A stretch of DNA of 64,000 bases from Scleroderma bovista (lineage: Eukaryota; Basidiomycota; Agaricomycetes; Boletales; Sclerodermataceae), in the NCBI GenBank assembly GCA_037178675.1, contig JAYMGJ010000204.1, positions 1-64,000 on the forward strand, read 5' to 3'. The notes under the pieces are model-generated. The model saw only the letters and a list, made by a program, of their open reading frames with translations, searched no databases and was not told the origin of the DNA. Below are positions 1 to 13,853 of this stretch, piece by piece. The translations under genes were made by a program, and so were the position numbers. How positions within the stretch are numbered: the stretch's first letter is position 1; every line of letters begins with the position of its first letter.

Positions 1-3000
1 GATATTCCGTTCTGGGCTATGTGTATTTTTGATTATTTTCCATCTGTACCATGACTTGAGCACGTCGACGTTCATTACTGCCTATCATTTTCAGCACGGA
101 TACGGAGAGGTTTTATTTGGGGTTTTTCCAAAAATGAGGCAAAGAACCCCATGGTCACTGCAAATGTCTCGCCATTCTTCCATCTCTGTAGAAAGCTTCC
201 TTGACATGATAACTAACGAAATTGAATTCAGATTGTGTCCTATGTTTATCCTCTAGACTGTCCAGCACTGCGAAGACAACTCGATCGTCTTCTAATTGCA
301 CTACATGCTTTACCAGAGCTATGCATTCATAGCAGGTCCATCGAGCCAATCTCATCATGAGCTATGTGAGTGTGATCCTGCAATTGATCCATGCATTAGC
401 CTCTTGAATTCTCGCTTGAGAATTTGACCAAATGGTATTGTGGATAAATTTACAGTTGATCGAATCTACAGAGTGCTGGCTATAAAGCTGCTGACCTTAC
501 TAAGCTGGGAGTTCTGGTGGGGTTGGCATGCATTGCCATTGGTACCTACGCCATATGTGCTGTGCTAAATCCTTGGACTTCCGGATCTGCAAACCTGGTT
601 ACCTGAAGGGATGCGCATAGAATGGCATGCTGTACGACAATCTCTCCGCTTGCTTAGGCGCTCGTAGGCCAATGAGAGGGCTCTGTAAAGTACAAGAAAC
701 TGTCAAACAGCCGTAGGACTTAACAATTGCATGTTGTCCCTGCCCTAATTGGGTAGTAGGGAATGTTTTGCGTTTTCCTTACCATGGAGTAGGTGAAGTT
801 GATCAGAACAGAGGGTGAATATCAAGTAGACACGGACGTGGGCATCCACACACGGACATTGCCTTGTTCTGCCTTGTCTCGTTACTATACCCCTTGCATA
901 GGTTCTTACTGTTCCTTATCTCAGCGCTTTGAGCAACCATACAAGTTATAAGGCCTTGCACTTGGGACGTCATACCGTCTCAAACATCAACTCTTGCAAT
1001 CCACGATGACCACCATCTATCTACGTCCAGGTGTTTGCCCCGCAGTGCCTCCGGGATGATTTTCCAAGTCTCCAAGCTCCATAGCACAATTGCTTCCTTG
1101 TCTACCTTCCTAATTGTGAGGTAACCCACAGAAACCAATCTGTGATCCTGTGGCTGACGTTGCCAATACAAATGTACTCGGTAGATGAACTCAAGACATG
1201 GAGACTCCAGAAAGTGTTGAGGCAGCCCTCCCCGACTTGACGGGAGGGGCACCGCCTACTCATACGTTGGATGGAGAAACAATACTGGGTTATAAAAGGA
1301 CAACGGGATCACAACTTAACACAAGAACACACGATCGATATACCTCTGCTCCAGTGTGGCATCCCACTCCGTCACCCATGAGGAGCCTATCAATCTCTTG
1401 ATGTAAAGTGAGCTTTGTCGCATTCGCTCTGCTTGACCTGTTTCTGAAAACAGACTTCTTGATTCGGTGTCACGTCATAGAACACATCCAGTGGTCAGCG
1501 GCTTGCGTGCAGTTCCCGCTCCTCAACTGTACTCCTTGATAAAAACGAAGCAACAAACCTGGTCGTTGATAGCCTGCTATATTGACTATTCACGCATCGT
1601 GAAACTCGACTAGGATGCTTGGAGTGTATGTGGAGGGAAAAAATCAGCTTGGCTATCATGGGCTGTTAGCTGCTGTGCGGCTGTACAGTGGGCATGGGAC
1701 GATCAATGCTGGGCGCCTGATTCCTTGCTTTCTTAGAAATTTACCCTTGCGCATTTAGGCTCAAAGTTTTACATGAGTACGAGAAGGGGACTAGATTGAT
1801 TGGCTATGTGTACAGAACTGAACATATTACATAACTGACATAACTGACAACTCTCCGCCCTCCCGCACCGTCCCATTCCCACATCTGATATTCCCTGTCT
1901 TAATAGCTTTCTTTCTTCTCTCTATTTTTCTCTGTTGGGTCGAGAGGTGTTTGTACCTGAGCTGTTCTACATAGCGTTAGCCAATCCATATTCATTTCAT
2001 TCCACAGTTTCCCAAAATAGATGAACTTGTCCAAATGCATCCTGTGCAGTGTGCAAGCCCGCCATTGCATAATGGTGCCGTTGGAGTGCTCCGGCTGGTA
2101 GCCATACTTTCCATGGGCAACTTAAAGTTGTTGGCACGTATCATTTCGGGATGAAGTCAAGTTGGTGTATAAGAGAGCTGCTATCGCTTGATTCCCCTGC
2201 CAGATCGTGTATCGCCTACTGCTCCTCTCTTTTGCCTTACTCCTTCCGTTCAACTCTGAGTTATGGGTGCCTTGGCTGTTTTGAAAGCAACAGCCCAATC
2301 AGGGGGAGATTTTCCTGCGCCGATTTCCCACAAGTACGGGCATTGCCTTATAGTGCATACATGAACTAAGAGTCTTGAATCCAGTAGGAAATGCGCCAGA
2401 AACCAGGGGAGACGAACTGGAGCCGCGTTGGGTGATAGAAAGGATGCCAACGCGCGGCACAATCTGGGTAAGTCCCGCAGTTGTCGTGTCTTATAGATAG
2501 GCTGAAATTCACACTGCATGAGAAGGGATGGGCTCTCCAAGTTATGCTAAATATGTGGACAAGAACCTATGTCTGGAAACAGGAATTTGCTCACCTAAGA
2601 AGTCGATATGTACTCCACGCAGACCGAGATCAACTGGCCAAAAACATGAAAGTCAAACTCGTTATACAGATATGAAGTCGATAATAGGGGTGAGGACTTT
2701 TATGCTTAGACAAACCTTGGTTATATAAACATGACGGACTAGCAAATACCTTAAATATGAACATTAGTTGACACAGCAGTTCAGATTCTATATGAGTAAC
2801 AACTTCGTCGTGTATTCATGTATTCGAAGTCTTTACCTGTCAGCGTCTGGAAAATCCAATACAAGGCCTTTCAGATGAGGAGTGAGCATTGGGAGGATAG
2901 TCTCGGAGTGAATAACTGACATGGGTCTGTGGGATCTCCGTCCGATGTACAAGCACGTAGAGTTTAGGAGAACAGTAGCTCACCGGTGATCTCGGCCATC

Positions 3001-6000
3001 CTGAGCACACCTTTCCCAGGTATTGCAAGGAGGAACGCTAGATCCAATTAGGGTCTCGCCACCCATGCTCTTTTGCGGACCTAACAAACGTGCTGCAGTC
3101 GATATGTCCGCCACGTCCAGTAACGGAAATAACAGGGGAAGTTCCAGGATAATGGAGGGACACCATTTACGCCACTGAACACAGCAGCACAATAACTAAA
3201 CGCCGGAGCACTCCTCGGTTGTTGTGCAAGTCTAGTCCAGGAGCAGGCGAAACCTGCATGGGTAAACCCTTGATTGGTGTGTACGAGTACGTTGTGACTT
3301 CCCTGGTAGAACGAGCTGGGTATACCAAAAAAGGTACGCCGGGTGACCTTGCCAAGGGGTTACAGTTGTCTAGGAACATCAGGACCAAAGGGAGAAAAGC
3401 GCGTTAAAATATTTTTTATGAACCAGTTGTTTGGAACCATAAAAACTAAGAACCTGTTTGTTTCAATGTGAGGAGAGAAAAGGGTCATGAGGCCAGTCTG
3501 ATCCCCACCTCGGATTGATTCGAGTCCGATGTAGGAGTATTTTATGTTTTCGAGGACTTGATTATTTACTTCCTGAGCTTTGAAACGTACAGGAGCACTC
3601 TAGCACCGCATAGCTGTACCTTTCCATGAGTCGAGGTCGCCGTACGGACAACAGACGATCATTTACGTCTGCCAAAACGTGGAAAGGTGGAGCACTAAGA
3701 AATTGTCTTAAGCCTCGAAGGAAATTGGCCTAGTCCTTCTCACAGAGATGATTATCGGGACACGGAGATCACCATAGATAGCGGTTACGCTAGCATCAAC
3801 ACGCCGTTCGAGCGAGATGGGTCTTGGAAATAGGTGACTGTGGCGAAGGAAGAGAGTGGGTCGAAGAACGTCGCGATGAAGAAGGGATAAACCAACTGGC
3901 CATTGTCAAATTTACGTCGTAAAGCGGGGCGGTTAGAATGGTGTTTGGTCAAGAGTTGCAACAAGTGAAAACACGGATCAAAGGCGTGGGATTGTTCTCC
4001 TCCGCCAATTAGAAGATGCTAACTCACCACACCCACCAACTTCTGAAAATTCTGCACTAAGGCTTCGTCTCAGAAGCGGCTGAATCATTTCGTTAGGTCC
4101 ATCGGTTGCAGCCATCAGATGAGCATCACATCATGCCGTTTTGTTATTGAACTCTGACCATAAGCATGGAGGACTCAGGAATCAGCCAGTGACCACAGCG
4201 GGGCAACAATTAACTCTTTGTTTCCCACTGGGAATGTTCTTCTTCCTGTTTGCCTCTGCATCTAGCGGATTCAACTGATTGAATTACTCATCTGGCGGTT
4301 GTTCAACGAAATCCAGTTGACATAGCTTTGAACGGTCCATGCGCTAGCACACCGGAATCTAACTGTGGGTCAGAGTCTACGGGCTCGCCATGGTGGGTCT
4401 CCACGCCACCGTCACAAGAAATATCAAACTCCGAGGTGTCGGTGAACGATCGCTAAGTTTATGGCACTTCCACTTGCTGCGCACCTATTGATAGCAAGCT
4501 AGCCGAAATAGGGGGTTTGGTACTAGCACGAGGTTACCAACCATGTCCCTGCAACCCTCGGCGGCGCCCAATTTGTTTTTGTGCATAATGCCATTGGCTA
4601 CACGATGCATTGCGTCAGTCTCGAGATAAGCGAATAGCGACAAGCAATTGACATCATTAGGAAGAGGTACGTATCGCGATCAACCCACGAATCACCGCAC
4701 ATGCATGTGTGCACTTTTTCCTCTAATCACAATACGACCCCTCCATCTGGATGCCCTACGCGGAAACATCCGAAACGCGTGGGTGGGAGAGTTTCTGGAG
4801 ATTAGCTAGGCAAATACTCAGATACGCGAGTCGGGTTCGACATGTGCAAACCCACGACCATGCATACGTATGTCTGGGAGTTTCGGACCCAGTCAGTGCG
4901 GTATGGATGCCGAGCTAGCCAGCCCAATCTTGATCTATGTCTCTTCGTGCTTGTGCGGCTATACGGCTCATCTATTTTTGCTTTGTGCAACAGGAATCGG
5001 AGAAATCAATGATGTATTGAAGACGCATGACGGGGAATCTTCATACAAGTACACTTCCGCGCCATGCAGATACCGAGGTCTCGAGTTTCCTCACCACGGA
5101 TAGACAATGAATGCCTACAATGATAGGTTTGTTTTACATGCCATCTCGATTCACCGCAGAGATGCATGCGGATGATCCCTCTTTACCACGGAAATTATCC
5201 TTTGCAATAAGTTCACGATTACTTCCACAGAAGAAGCCCTGAAACACGGCACTGGCGTTGGGATACCCAAATGCATCCCCCGATAGTTAACCCCTTTCTA
5301 CTCTGCCACATCCAGTGCCCACATTTCATTTTCCAAGCACGCATTAACTAATGCCATATAGACTAGACGCCCGAGGCCGCATCGTTGAATCCATGAGGTC
5401 TCCAGGAAAGCAAGTTATCTCAAGGCGATCACCGAGCACGAAATGAAATCGATGTGTTATTCTTGACGTAAAGCACCTCCAGAGCTCCAGGTACGGCAGA
5501 ATGGAAAGGTGATCGCCAGCTCTGGGCAATGAACAGGCATTAAACGGCGACATCGTCCAACTTCGACCATCTATCCGCTTTCCAATTAACGTGTAAGTGT
5601 TTTCATTATGAATGTCTGTCGTACCTGGTGAGTGAGCACTTCGCGAAGCAATCTGGACACTCTACGTAATCAAGAGACAAATGAGCAGCACCTTGCGGAG
5701 ATACATTCGAAGGCTTCGGAGGCTCCCGGAGGTTCGTTAGGGGGGTCACAAACCGATGAAGCAAGCAAAACGAAGCGGATTGACAAATGACTGTCATTTG
5801 TTGGCCTGTTAACTGATTAGATTAGATATCTCCGGTGGGCTTGTGATTGCCTTACGTTCCTCGGATGTCGTGGCGGGACCTCCGAACAGGTCTCTGAGTC
5901 GATTATCGACATTACGTTCGGATTTGTGTTCTGTCCTGGGTAACTTATCTGGGGATGTCTTAGTTTAATAGCTGATAACTAGCCGATCCACAGCACTTTG

Positions 6001-9000
6001 CACGTGAATAATAGCAATCCGAATCAGCGGGCTCTCTACCTTCTGTACCTCGCAGTCTCTATATCAGTCGATCGGTTGGCACGTACTGATATGATCACGT
6101 CAGGGGCTCGCCATATGCTTCTGCTGGGCATGGGGTATATGGGTTTATTTCTGGAGCTCGATCTGTCTTGGAGCCCCCTCTTTCAACTTCGTGCGTCGAA
6201 TGTGACTTGCAGTCAATTACCTCGACAGCGATGTCAATGAAAATCCACAGCTCATCGCCCAGCGAAACCAAACGTGTCGTTGTCAGCCCCTGAGGACCTG
6301 ACAACTCTTGGCTGGATAGATGTCAACTTTTAACGCTGACGAGTCAGGCACGAAGGCTCGTGAATATATGGAGCAATTCCCCCGTTATCGCATCGAGCCA
6401 AGGATTCATGAGCTACAGCCTAGGTCCGCATCGTACAACTGCGCGACGTGGGGTCACCTATATTCCCATGAGGGTACGTCTAGTTATCTCGTCCACGAAA
6501 TCCATCGATGCAACTGATACAATCAAGAGTTCGAGCGAAGCCGTGTATCAGTGGCTTATACTGGCACACATTTGAGTTCTGCGCACTAAATCCCCTATAT
6601 ATTTAGTCATTAGCTTTTCAGACGCCAAGGGCGAAGGCTACACACTCCAACCCCACGGAAGCAGTGCGGCCCAGACCACAGCGTCCTGCTTTGTACAATG
6701 ATCAGACAAATCTGAATTCGTTCGGGAGCTACCGATTGTAGACCCCCCCCCCCTCCCCATGCTCCTCCGTCCGTCAACCGGCCCCACGCCGCTCCTCACA
6801 CGTCATCTTCAAATCAAGCAAGTACCTCGTCAAAGACACTGACTTGGGCCTCTGAGTCAAAGGTAGACCTGAAAGCGGACCCGGGTAGCTGACCCGTTAC
6901 TTGATTATCAATCAGCATCAAGATGGCGATGATGGATGATGTCAAGAACCGTTGACTCCAGGCGATGCTGGCTGTCCCTGCCTATTGAACCAGAAACTAG
7001 GGAGGACCGAGGGACGCACTTGGCGTTTGGACCAGCGGTGATGGCTTGCATATGTGCCGCAAGACATGGCGGTAAACAGATAACTCGCCAATTCGATACC
7101 CGGAACCCCTAAGGCCTCTTCCACTCCACCAGGTAGTTATTGTACCGTTTCGTCGAATGACTATTCCAGTGTTTTGGAAGCTGAGTCGAACGGTGTAGCT
7201 TTATCAGCTGACATATGGAATCGATCAATGCGGCCCCGGCGACTTATCGGTGGTTTCTCTCGTCCGAGTGGAGAACATATCTTTGTAAGTGGCCGTAGGT
7301 AGCGCTCATGTGATGACTCCGAAGGGATACAGGCTTTCTGTCGCGAGGTATCTTTGTCCTCGATCAAGCGGCGAGCATGAGAATGAAAGGAGTCAATTCT
7401 GACGAATGGATTACTCATCGTGCAAGCGTCGTGGGTAGTCATTGATTGGCCGAAGACAGATGCGGCTGGAATTACTACTTGAAGAGGAAGAAGGGAGAAG
7501 ATGAGATGTGGCATGTAGTAGATATCGACCGATGAGCAGAGATAAGATAACGTACCTCCAAGGCAGATCTAACGCACCGGTGCGACGCTGCCCGCGGTAA
7601 TGTCTGCGATGCTGAAGACGGCTTGTGGAATAACTCGTTCGGAAGGTGCGGCGGTGTCAGCCGTATGACAGACAGATCGATATGTAGTACTAGACGTGCT
7701 GTCCTTCATAGATCACCGTGTGTCTTCTATGTACATACCAGATGTAGTAGTTCACCCCTGGATGTCGAGTTGAAGTGGTGCTCCCGGTGAACAAGGAATA
7801 ACGGTGTCTGGTGACAGATGGTGGGTACTCGTAACGTAGTATTCCCGAGGATCAGTGTCGCCTGCTTTACACGATAACTCCGTGATGGGCTCGTGATTTT
7901 GAATCGTTTGAATGAACGGTTTTCGGTTGAGCTTCCGGTAACCAAGTTATCACAAGTCTCCAGACAAACAGAAGCCATCTGATCCGCTGATCACATCGAT
8001 GTAGTAGTGGTAGTGGTGTTAGACGGATTCGTTAGACACAGACAAGACACCGCAGTCACTGCATCTCCACCTCTGCATGCATGCATTGCAAACATAAGCC
8101 CCAATGACGCCTCGGACCGTCCAAGCAGTCCGCAAAAGGCGAGGGGCCAAAATGAATTCCGATCGCCTCGCAGTCCCCTAGTACACGAGTCTCTTTCATA
8201 AGATTCAAAGTAGGGTATTTCGTGGTGCGGTGAGCACTCAGTCTGACAACTTGGGACTGCCGAGGGGATAAGTGATTTAATGAGGAGGCGCAGGGAGCTG
8301 CAGCTGCCAGCACACCAGCTAGAAGCACTGAAAGGAAGGTGAGGGGTGGACTACCATACGGGTTAGCCTTGCAGCGCTGGGACTTGCCACACTTGACCTT
8401 GATATTGTCCCCGAGTAGATCTGCCGCCGTATGCACGCTGTTTCCCCCTGTCTACCTTTCCGCCTTTGTGTGTTGAAAGGCGTTGGCTCAGACGAAGAAA
8501 GCAATGACAACGTGAAACATGCGAGGTTCGTGCATGTGATAGCAACGAGGGAAGAATGCAGGATAGACATGTTATCAATGCATTGACAGCTAAAAGGACA
8601 AAGCGGGGAGTGCTCAAAGCTAAACGGAACTAGACTCTGTGTTGAGAACAAAGACGAGATCGATGGGTGTGATTCTATAAACTGGCAGACCTATAGATAG
8701 AATCAAACAGTGGGGTCAATGAATTTGATCGACTGAGTGCTGGCAGCACAAAGACACAAAGATCCTAAATGAAGCTACACCGACCAAATCTGTCTGACTG
8801 CTTGCATTGTCCTTTGACTGGCCTTCTTGTTGTATCACATTCACGTGACAGCAACAACGACCTCAACCAAGACACGACCCCCCCACACTGGCACCTCCTC
8901 CGGCCCATATGCATATGTCAAACGGCACTGCCCTGTTTCCCGGCCGCACCCGCCGAACCAAGAGACCACCAATGAGATGGTAGTGCAGCAGGACGACCAC

Positions 9001-12000
9001 GAACAGGACATGTTGTTTGCTTTGGCGCCCGTCATCAACATGATGTCAGCCTGGGATTCAGTGGTAAGACAACTACGATGACATCATCGGTGCACTGAAC
9101 ACCATCAAATCGAACGGCCGAGGAACACGCGTATGTAGAGGAGAGCCTTGGACATCGTATCTGCCTACGATCAACAAGCTCCGTGCGTGCGTCATCTTCA
9201 ACGTTCTTCCATATCCGGACTCCCTTCGAGCCCACCGCCCTCCACGCGTGGATGTCTCTCCATACTACACACCGTCTCACCTTTCGAGCGCAGCATGCCC
9301 TTGGCCCTCCATCAGGAGCTCACTACTTCCTGAGGATGCTGTATATTCCCCACTGAGATCACAGCCACACTTCCGAATGAGCCAGAGCCATCCATCTCGT
9401 AGTGGTAATAGGTGTTGGCACGGCTCCAATGGCCCGACCTGCTCCTCCACTGGAACCCTCCAAACGCCAATTCAATCACTTCCTGGCACTCGGCCGGTGT
9501 CCCTCTCCGAGTTCTCCCCCTTGGCAGACCCCTCCATCCAAAGCTCTCTGCACAGCTTGTTGAAGTTAACCTTATCACAAGGTTTGTACCTTGTGAACCA
9601 TTTCATTGGTGGTGCTGCACCACAACAGGGTCTTCGTGACTACTTGTATAGTCCCCCGCATAATTATTGTTCCTCCTCGACCACTGATGCGCAGCCAGGG
9701 GGCAGACGGGTGCAGGACAGATATCGACAGGGGGTGCGACACGCGCATTTTGTTTTGCCTTATCCGGCAACACGAGTTAGATGGCCAAATGTGTGGGCTG
9801 GCGATCAGTGAGATCCGGTGAGTTACAGTCAAACACATGGGTGGGCGTTTCGGCGACTCTGATACGCCGTATATGTAGGTACATTTTGGGGATACTGCTA
9901 CCTGAGGTGCGTGTGTGTAGTATGGGTCAATTGCATTGCAACTCAACTTGGCGTACTAGTGGCCACAGAAACCCCCTGAATGACGACTGCAGTGCGGTAT
10001 GTACTGGATATGCGGTGCATTCGATTTCTCTCCCTCGAATGACCCCGAGGATAGGTGAGGAAGAGGCTACTGCCACGTACTGCGATCGCAGAAGAAGCCA
10101 TCGGATGCTGTGTGCACAAACACGCCCTGCTGCGCACTCAGCTTTTTGTCGTATCGATGGCTGAGGAACGGACAGGCCGCTGCTGCGCTGGTGTCTTCGC
10201 AGAGGATCTCATCGTGGTGGCAGCTGGGGAGCGGTCAAGGTGATGGGACGACGAGCAAGGTGGGTGGTGGTGGTGGTACGCAAGGTGGAAAAGCAGCCTG
10301 GAAAGCTCGAGTTTGTGGTTTCAGACGCGTTCTGTGTCAACGATCGTCCACCTGTCGGTCTGGACTCGCTGGGCTTATGACGGTGCGTGCTGCATAGTGT
10401 GCGTCGCGCAGCTGCGAACGTTCCTGTAGTATGACGTCTGTCCTCCCGTATGCAATGATACGACGGAGGGGGGGTCACGGCGATCTGTCCACTGCCAACA
10501 CCTTCGATGGGTTCGGACTCGGAACTCGAGAATGCAAATGGGTGCTATGCACTGCGCATACTAATAGACGCCTATCGATAAGACACTTCTTCGAGCAGGC
10601 CGGCGACCACGCTTCGTCACGGTTCCCCATTTTGCAATTGAGTTACATTAAGGTGGCTGGCAGGCTTGGAACGTAGCTAGCTATAGCCATGCACGCTCTT
10701 TAATACTACTGTTTCCCCCCGGCGTCTTGATCAGATCAGTGAAACACGCTACACGTACATGGTTATCGACCCATGTGCTGCACTCGAGTCCCCTCAGAAG
10801 CAGTCACCAGATTAGAAAAATGAAACCCTGCGGGTTGTCATATAGGACTTACCAGCTTCCTTCTCGTGGGCCGTCCAATGGGGTGAGGCCACTACGATTC
10901 CAGTGGTCAGATGATATGAAGAACACGACGACGCCCATGATTCCGGCACGACGGTGCATTCCGCGTCCTTCCCTCCCTTCCCCTGGCAAAGCCTGGATCC
11001 ACGGAGATCATTATCATATGGAGGGACACGCCCTGCCAGGACAAGGCATGCCTGCGCGGGGGCCCCTTAATCGTCCGAGTCGCCCCTCCCATTTCCGTGT
11101 GCACCGTGCAACCTCTGTGACTGCACGAGTCTGACGCACGGTTATTGGGAACGTACTATTCTCCGTTTTACAAAAGATGTCAGTTACCTTGGTATGCGAG
11201 CGAAGGAGCGCTACGGGTCGGTGATACACGGCCGTCACGGGGTGTAGTACGTTGTGGATCATGCAGGGCTATGCACGCCGGGTTAGTGGACAGGAACGGG
11301 AGAACGTTAATCTTGTAGTCAGCTTTCACATACTACATGACGCAGAACTGGTAGTAACCAAGGATGGATACTACGTGTCGAGCATTTGCAACAATGATAC
11401 AGAATGGATGGTCCGTCCGACCCAATGAGACGAGCCAGGGAGAGCAGGTCGTGGCAAGAACGGTGGCCAGCGGACATAGGTAGTAGATTGTGGGGGGTGG
11501 GGGGGGGAGAAAGTGATAAAGTTTGAGGCGGCACTTTGGTCGTCGCCAGCTCACGGCATTCCGAGGCCGGCCTTGACAACCACTGCATGGCAACGTCACC
11601 TGGGCCAATCGCAACCCCCCTGCCCTCCCCGGGATCACCAGCGGAACATAAGACAGTACCTGCAGTTTGGAGGTTACTACATAAACCCTTGACCAACACC
11701 CCGCATATCTGGAGTGGCCATCATCATGATCAACGTATGACAAACGCATAGACCATGTGTATCGTGATTCATCATAGGGCAAAGTGGAGCTAATCTCAGG
11801 AATCAACAAGGAATTCAAGTGACGACAGTACTAGCTACTACATGTTTTACATCCGCGGCCACATCATGTCTAAATATAGCCCCCCAAAACAGTCCGGCAA
11901 TGCAAAATTGTAAAGCGTTACAGGATAAATCGAGAACGGACTGAATGGTCAGTCCTGCTATTGGGATCGCGATGGGTATGCGGGACGGGACGAGCTGGAG

Positions 12001-12950
12001 GAGCTGTTTTCTTGTGTGCGATCATCATAGGCGTGCTATCGGAAACCGAGGCGAAGCATCTTGTGGAGGGGTTTGCTAGCGAGGTACTATCTGTGCCATC
12101 GATTAACGTTGTATGCTACGATGAGCAATGGGATAGACAGACTCACGGAGAAGAACGTGGTTGGGGTTGGGGAAAGGGTGATCGCGTCGCAGCCGAGGGC
12201 GTACTACATACTAAGAAACGTGGACATCAAATCGATGGATAAGGTCACTTGACGAACACACTGGAACGGCACGGAGACGATGTCTTTGCACCCAACGGAA
12301 CGCTTTTGCTGGGTTCCAAGTTGCTTGTCCTATCAGAAGACGCCAGGAAGTTTGGCTGAATGAGCGTGATTACGGATGCGGATGACACAGGAAGGGGAAA
12401 GGGGATCTTCTCCAGGAAAGGCGTACCCCGTCAGGCGAACATACATCTGCAGTGCATCCTCCAGATGGGTTGCCGGGTTTCTATTCCTGGGTATGTTTGT
12501 CTCATTCGATGGAGGGTTCTGTGTAGGCGCATGGGGAATTAAGAGAACCCGGGCGTCATAGACGACGCCAGTTGGAGCGACGCCCATGGTCGACGTCGGA
12601 TGGGGAACCCTGGGGAGAGAGATAAGATAAGCGCGTGCGCGGGAGCCGGGAAGGCGGCCGGGGACACGCGGACGGACGGGGACGGGTGAGTCACGTGCAG
12701 GTGCAAATCGGGATCCAGGAAGAAGAGCGATGCTGTGCGGAACAGCAATGCAGTGGACTTGAGGCGAGGGGGGGTCGCGAACCCGATAAGGAAGGAGGGG
12801 CCGGACACCCGGACAAGGGCAATTGCCGCGTTTTAGATCTGAGATCGGGTGAGGTGGTCCGAATATGGAAGTGGTCTGTTTGTATGGCTGATTACAGAAT
12901 GATTACGCATCGGAGGAGCGCGTTTTCATCTTTGTGTAGGCACGCGGCCG
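1..12950. other. Gene-poor region, no supported gene
   Basis: About 13 kb in which I could not support any gene on either strand. Reading frames are short (the longest is under 190 codons), overlap one another in several frames, and show no recognisable domain, signal-peptide-plus-cysteine pattern or convincing run of exons. Local features are homopolymer runs: a C tract near 6,741-6,755 and a G-rich tract near 11,490-11,510. No LTR pair, transposase or reverse-transcriptase motif was recognised. It could be decayed transposon sequence, a long regulatory or heterochromatic interval, or contain non-coding RNA genes that cannot be seen by eye. Confidence 0.55.
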
Positions 12951-12955
12951 AGTCA

Positions 12956-12963
12956 TATATAAA
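12956..12963 (+). promoter_or_regulatory. TATA box of the gene at 13,016
   Basis: The sequence TATATAAA lies about 55 bp upstream of the chosen ATG and is followed by a pyrimidine-rich, C-rich stretch typical of fungal transcription start regions. It lies inside an upstream extension of the same open frame (open from 12,635), which argues that translation begins downstream at 13,016. Confidence 0.55.
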
Positions 12964-13015
12964 TGTCCCCGTCCAAGCCCATCCTCGCCTCCCCACATAC
13001 TCATCCATCCCCGAC

Positions 13016-13853
13016 ATGGAGTCCTCCTCAGCCTCTCCGCTCCCCAGGCAGCAGCGTCTTAGGAGAAAGCGGTCCCCCTCCCCCTCAGGGAGCCCCTTCT
13101 CAAACAACATCTTCTCTCGCCCCTACTCACCCTCCACCCGCGCATCCGACATCGCCCGTCTCCTCGACCCCGCATACGCATCCCCCAGCTCCCTCAGCGC
13201 AGTCACGCGGTCGACCGTCCCCCAGGTCTACGTGGACCACCACGGCGACCTCCACGACCCCGACTTCCGCCATTTCCCCATCATGCACACCCACACCCAC
13301 AACCTGCGCCCCAGATGGGAGCCCGCGTATCACTCCACAGACGACGAAGACGACGAGGACGAGATCGACGAGGAACCAAAGCGCTCCTCGTTCGAGACAC
13401 AACGGCGCAGACCGTCGTCGTCTACCACGTACCCTACCACCACTACCACCAACACTACCTCGTACTCGTATTTCATCCACGAGGAACCTTCATCATTTGG
13501 CTCGCGATATTTCGCAGAGGAGGACGACGACTACCTCCGCGAACGCGCGCCCCTCAAAGAGAAAGAGTCCCGGTTCTCACCGCGCTCGCGGTCTTCGCGC
13601 CATAAACGCGGCATGTTGGGCCACAGCGAAAAGGTCGACGAGACCCCCGAGACAGACGACGAGGACCCAGCAGACGACTCGACGTAAGTCATTCCCCACC
13701 TTCCTTTCTCGTGTCGTTCAGTTGTCTCACTACGGCCACTACAGACCTACCTGCACCCAAGGCCTACGCCGCCAGTGGCAGGCATTCACACTAGGCTTCC
13801 GCTTTACGCTCTTCAGAACCAAACGGCGAATCAAGCGCCGCATGACGCGCTGA
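13016..13853 (+). CDS. Hypothetical disordered protein with basic C-terminus
   Basis: Two exons: 13,016-13,683 and 13,745-13,853, joined across a 61-bp intron with a GTAAGT donor and a CTACAG acceptor, giving 258 residues. The N-terminal two thirds look disordered: Ser/Pro-rich (RRKRSPSPSGSP near residue 20), a His/Thr stretch (HTHTHN), an acidic run (DDEDDEDEIDEE), a Thr/Ser/Tyr-rich run, then RS-like basic-serine patches. The second exon encodes a compact basic tail (QWQAFTLGFRFTLFRTKRRI...KRR) that could be an amphipathic membrane- or nucleic-acid-binding segment. The start is chosen because a TATA box lies 55 bp upstream. No function is recognised. Codon use is GC-rich, unlike the AT-richer genes after 26 kb. 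It is the only credible gene in the first 25 kb. Confidence 0.6.

Noticed and set aside
8056..8436. Minus-strand 126-codon frame with a hydrophobic, signal-like stretch (LTFLSVLLAGVLAAAAP) and several later cysteines
   Set aside because: The hydrophobic stretch is not at the start, the frame has no promoter or splice support, and no family pattern was recognised.
9248..9811. 187-codon plus-strand frame
   Set aside because: Overlapped by frames on both strands, Pro/Ser-rich composition of chance type, no domain.
12635..13015. Upstream extension of the 13,016 gene in the same open frame
   Set aside because: It contains the TATA box at 12,956-12,963 and low-complexity Gly/Arg/Glu sequence; the ATG at 13,016 follows the core promoter at a normal distance.
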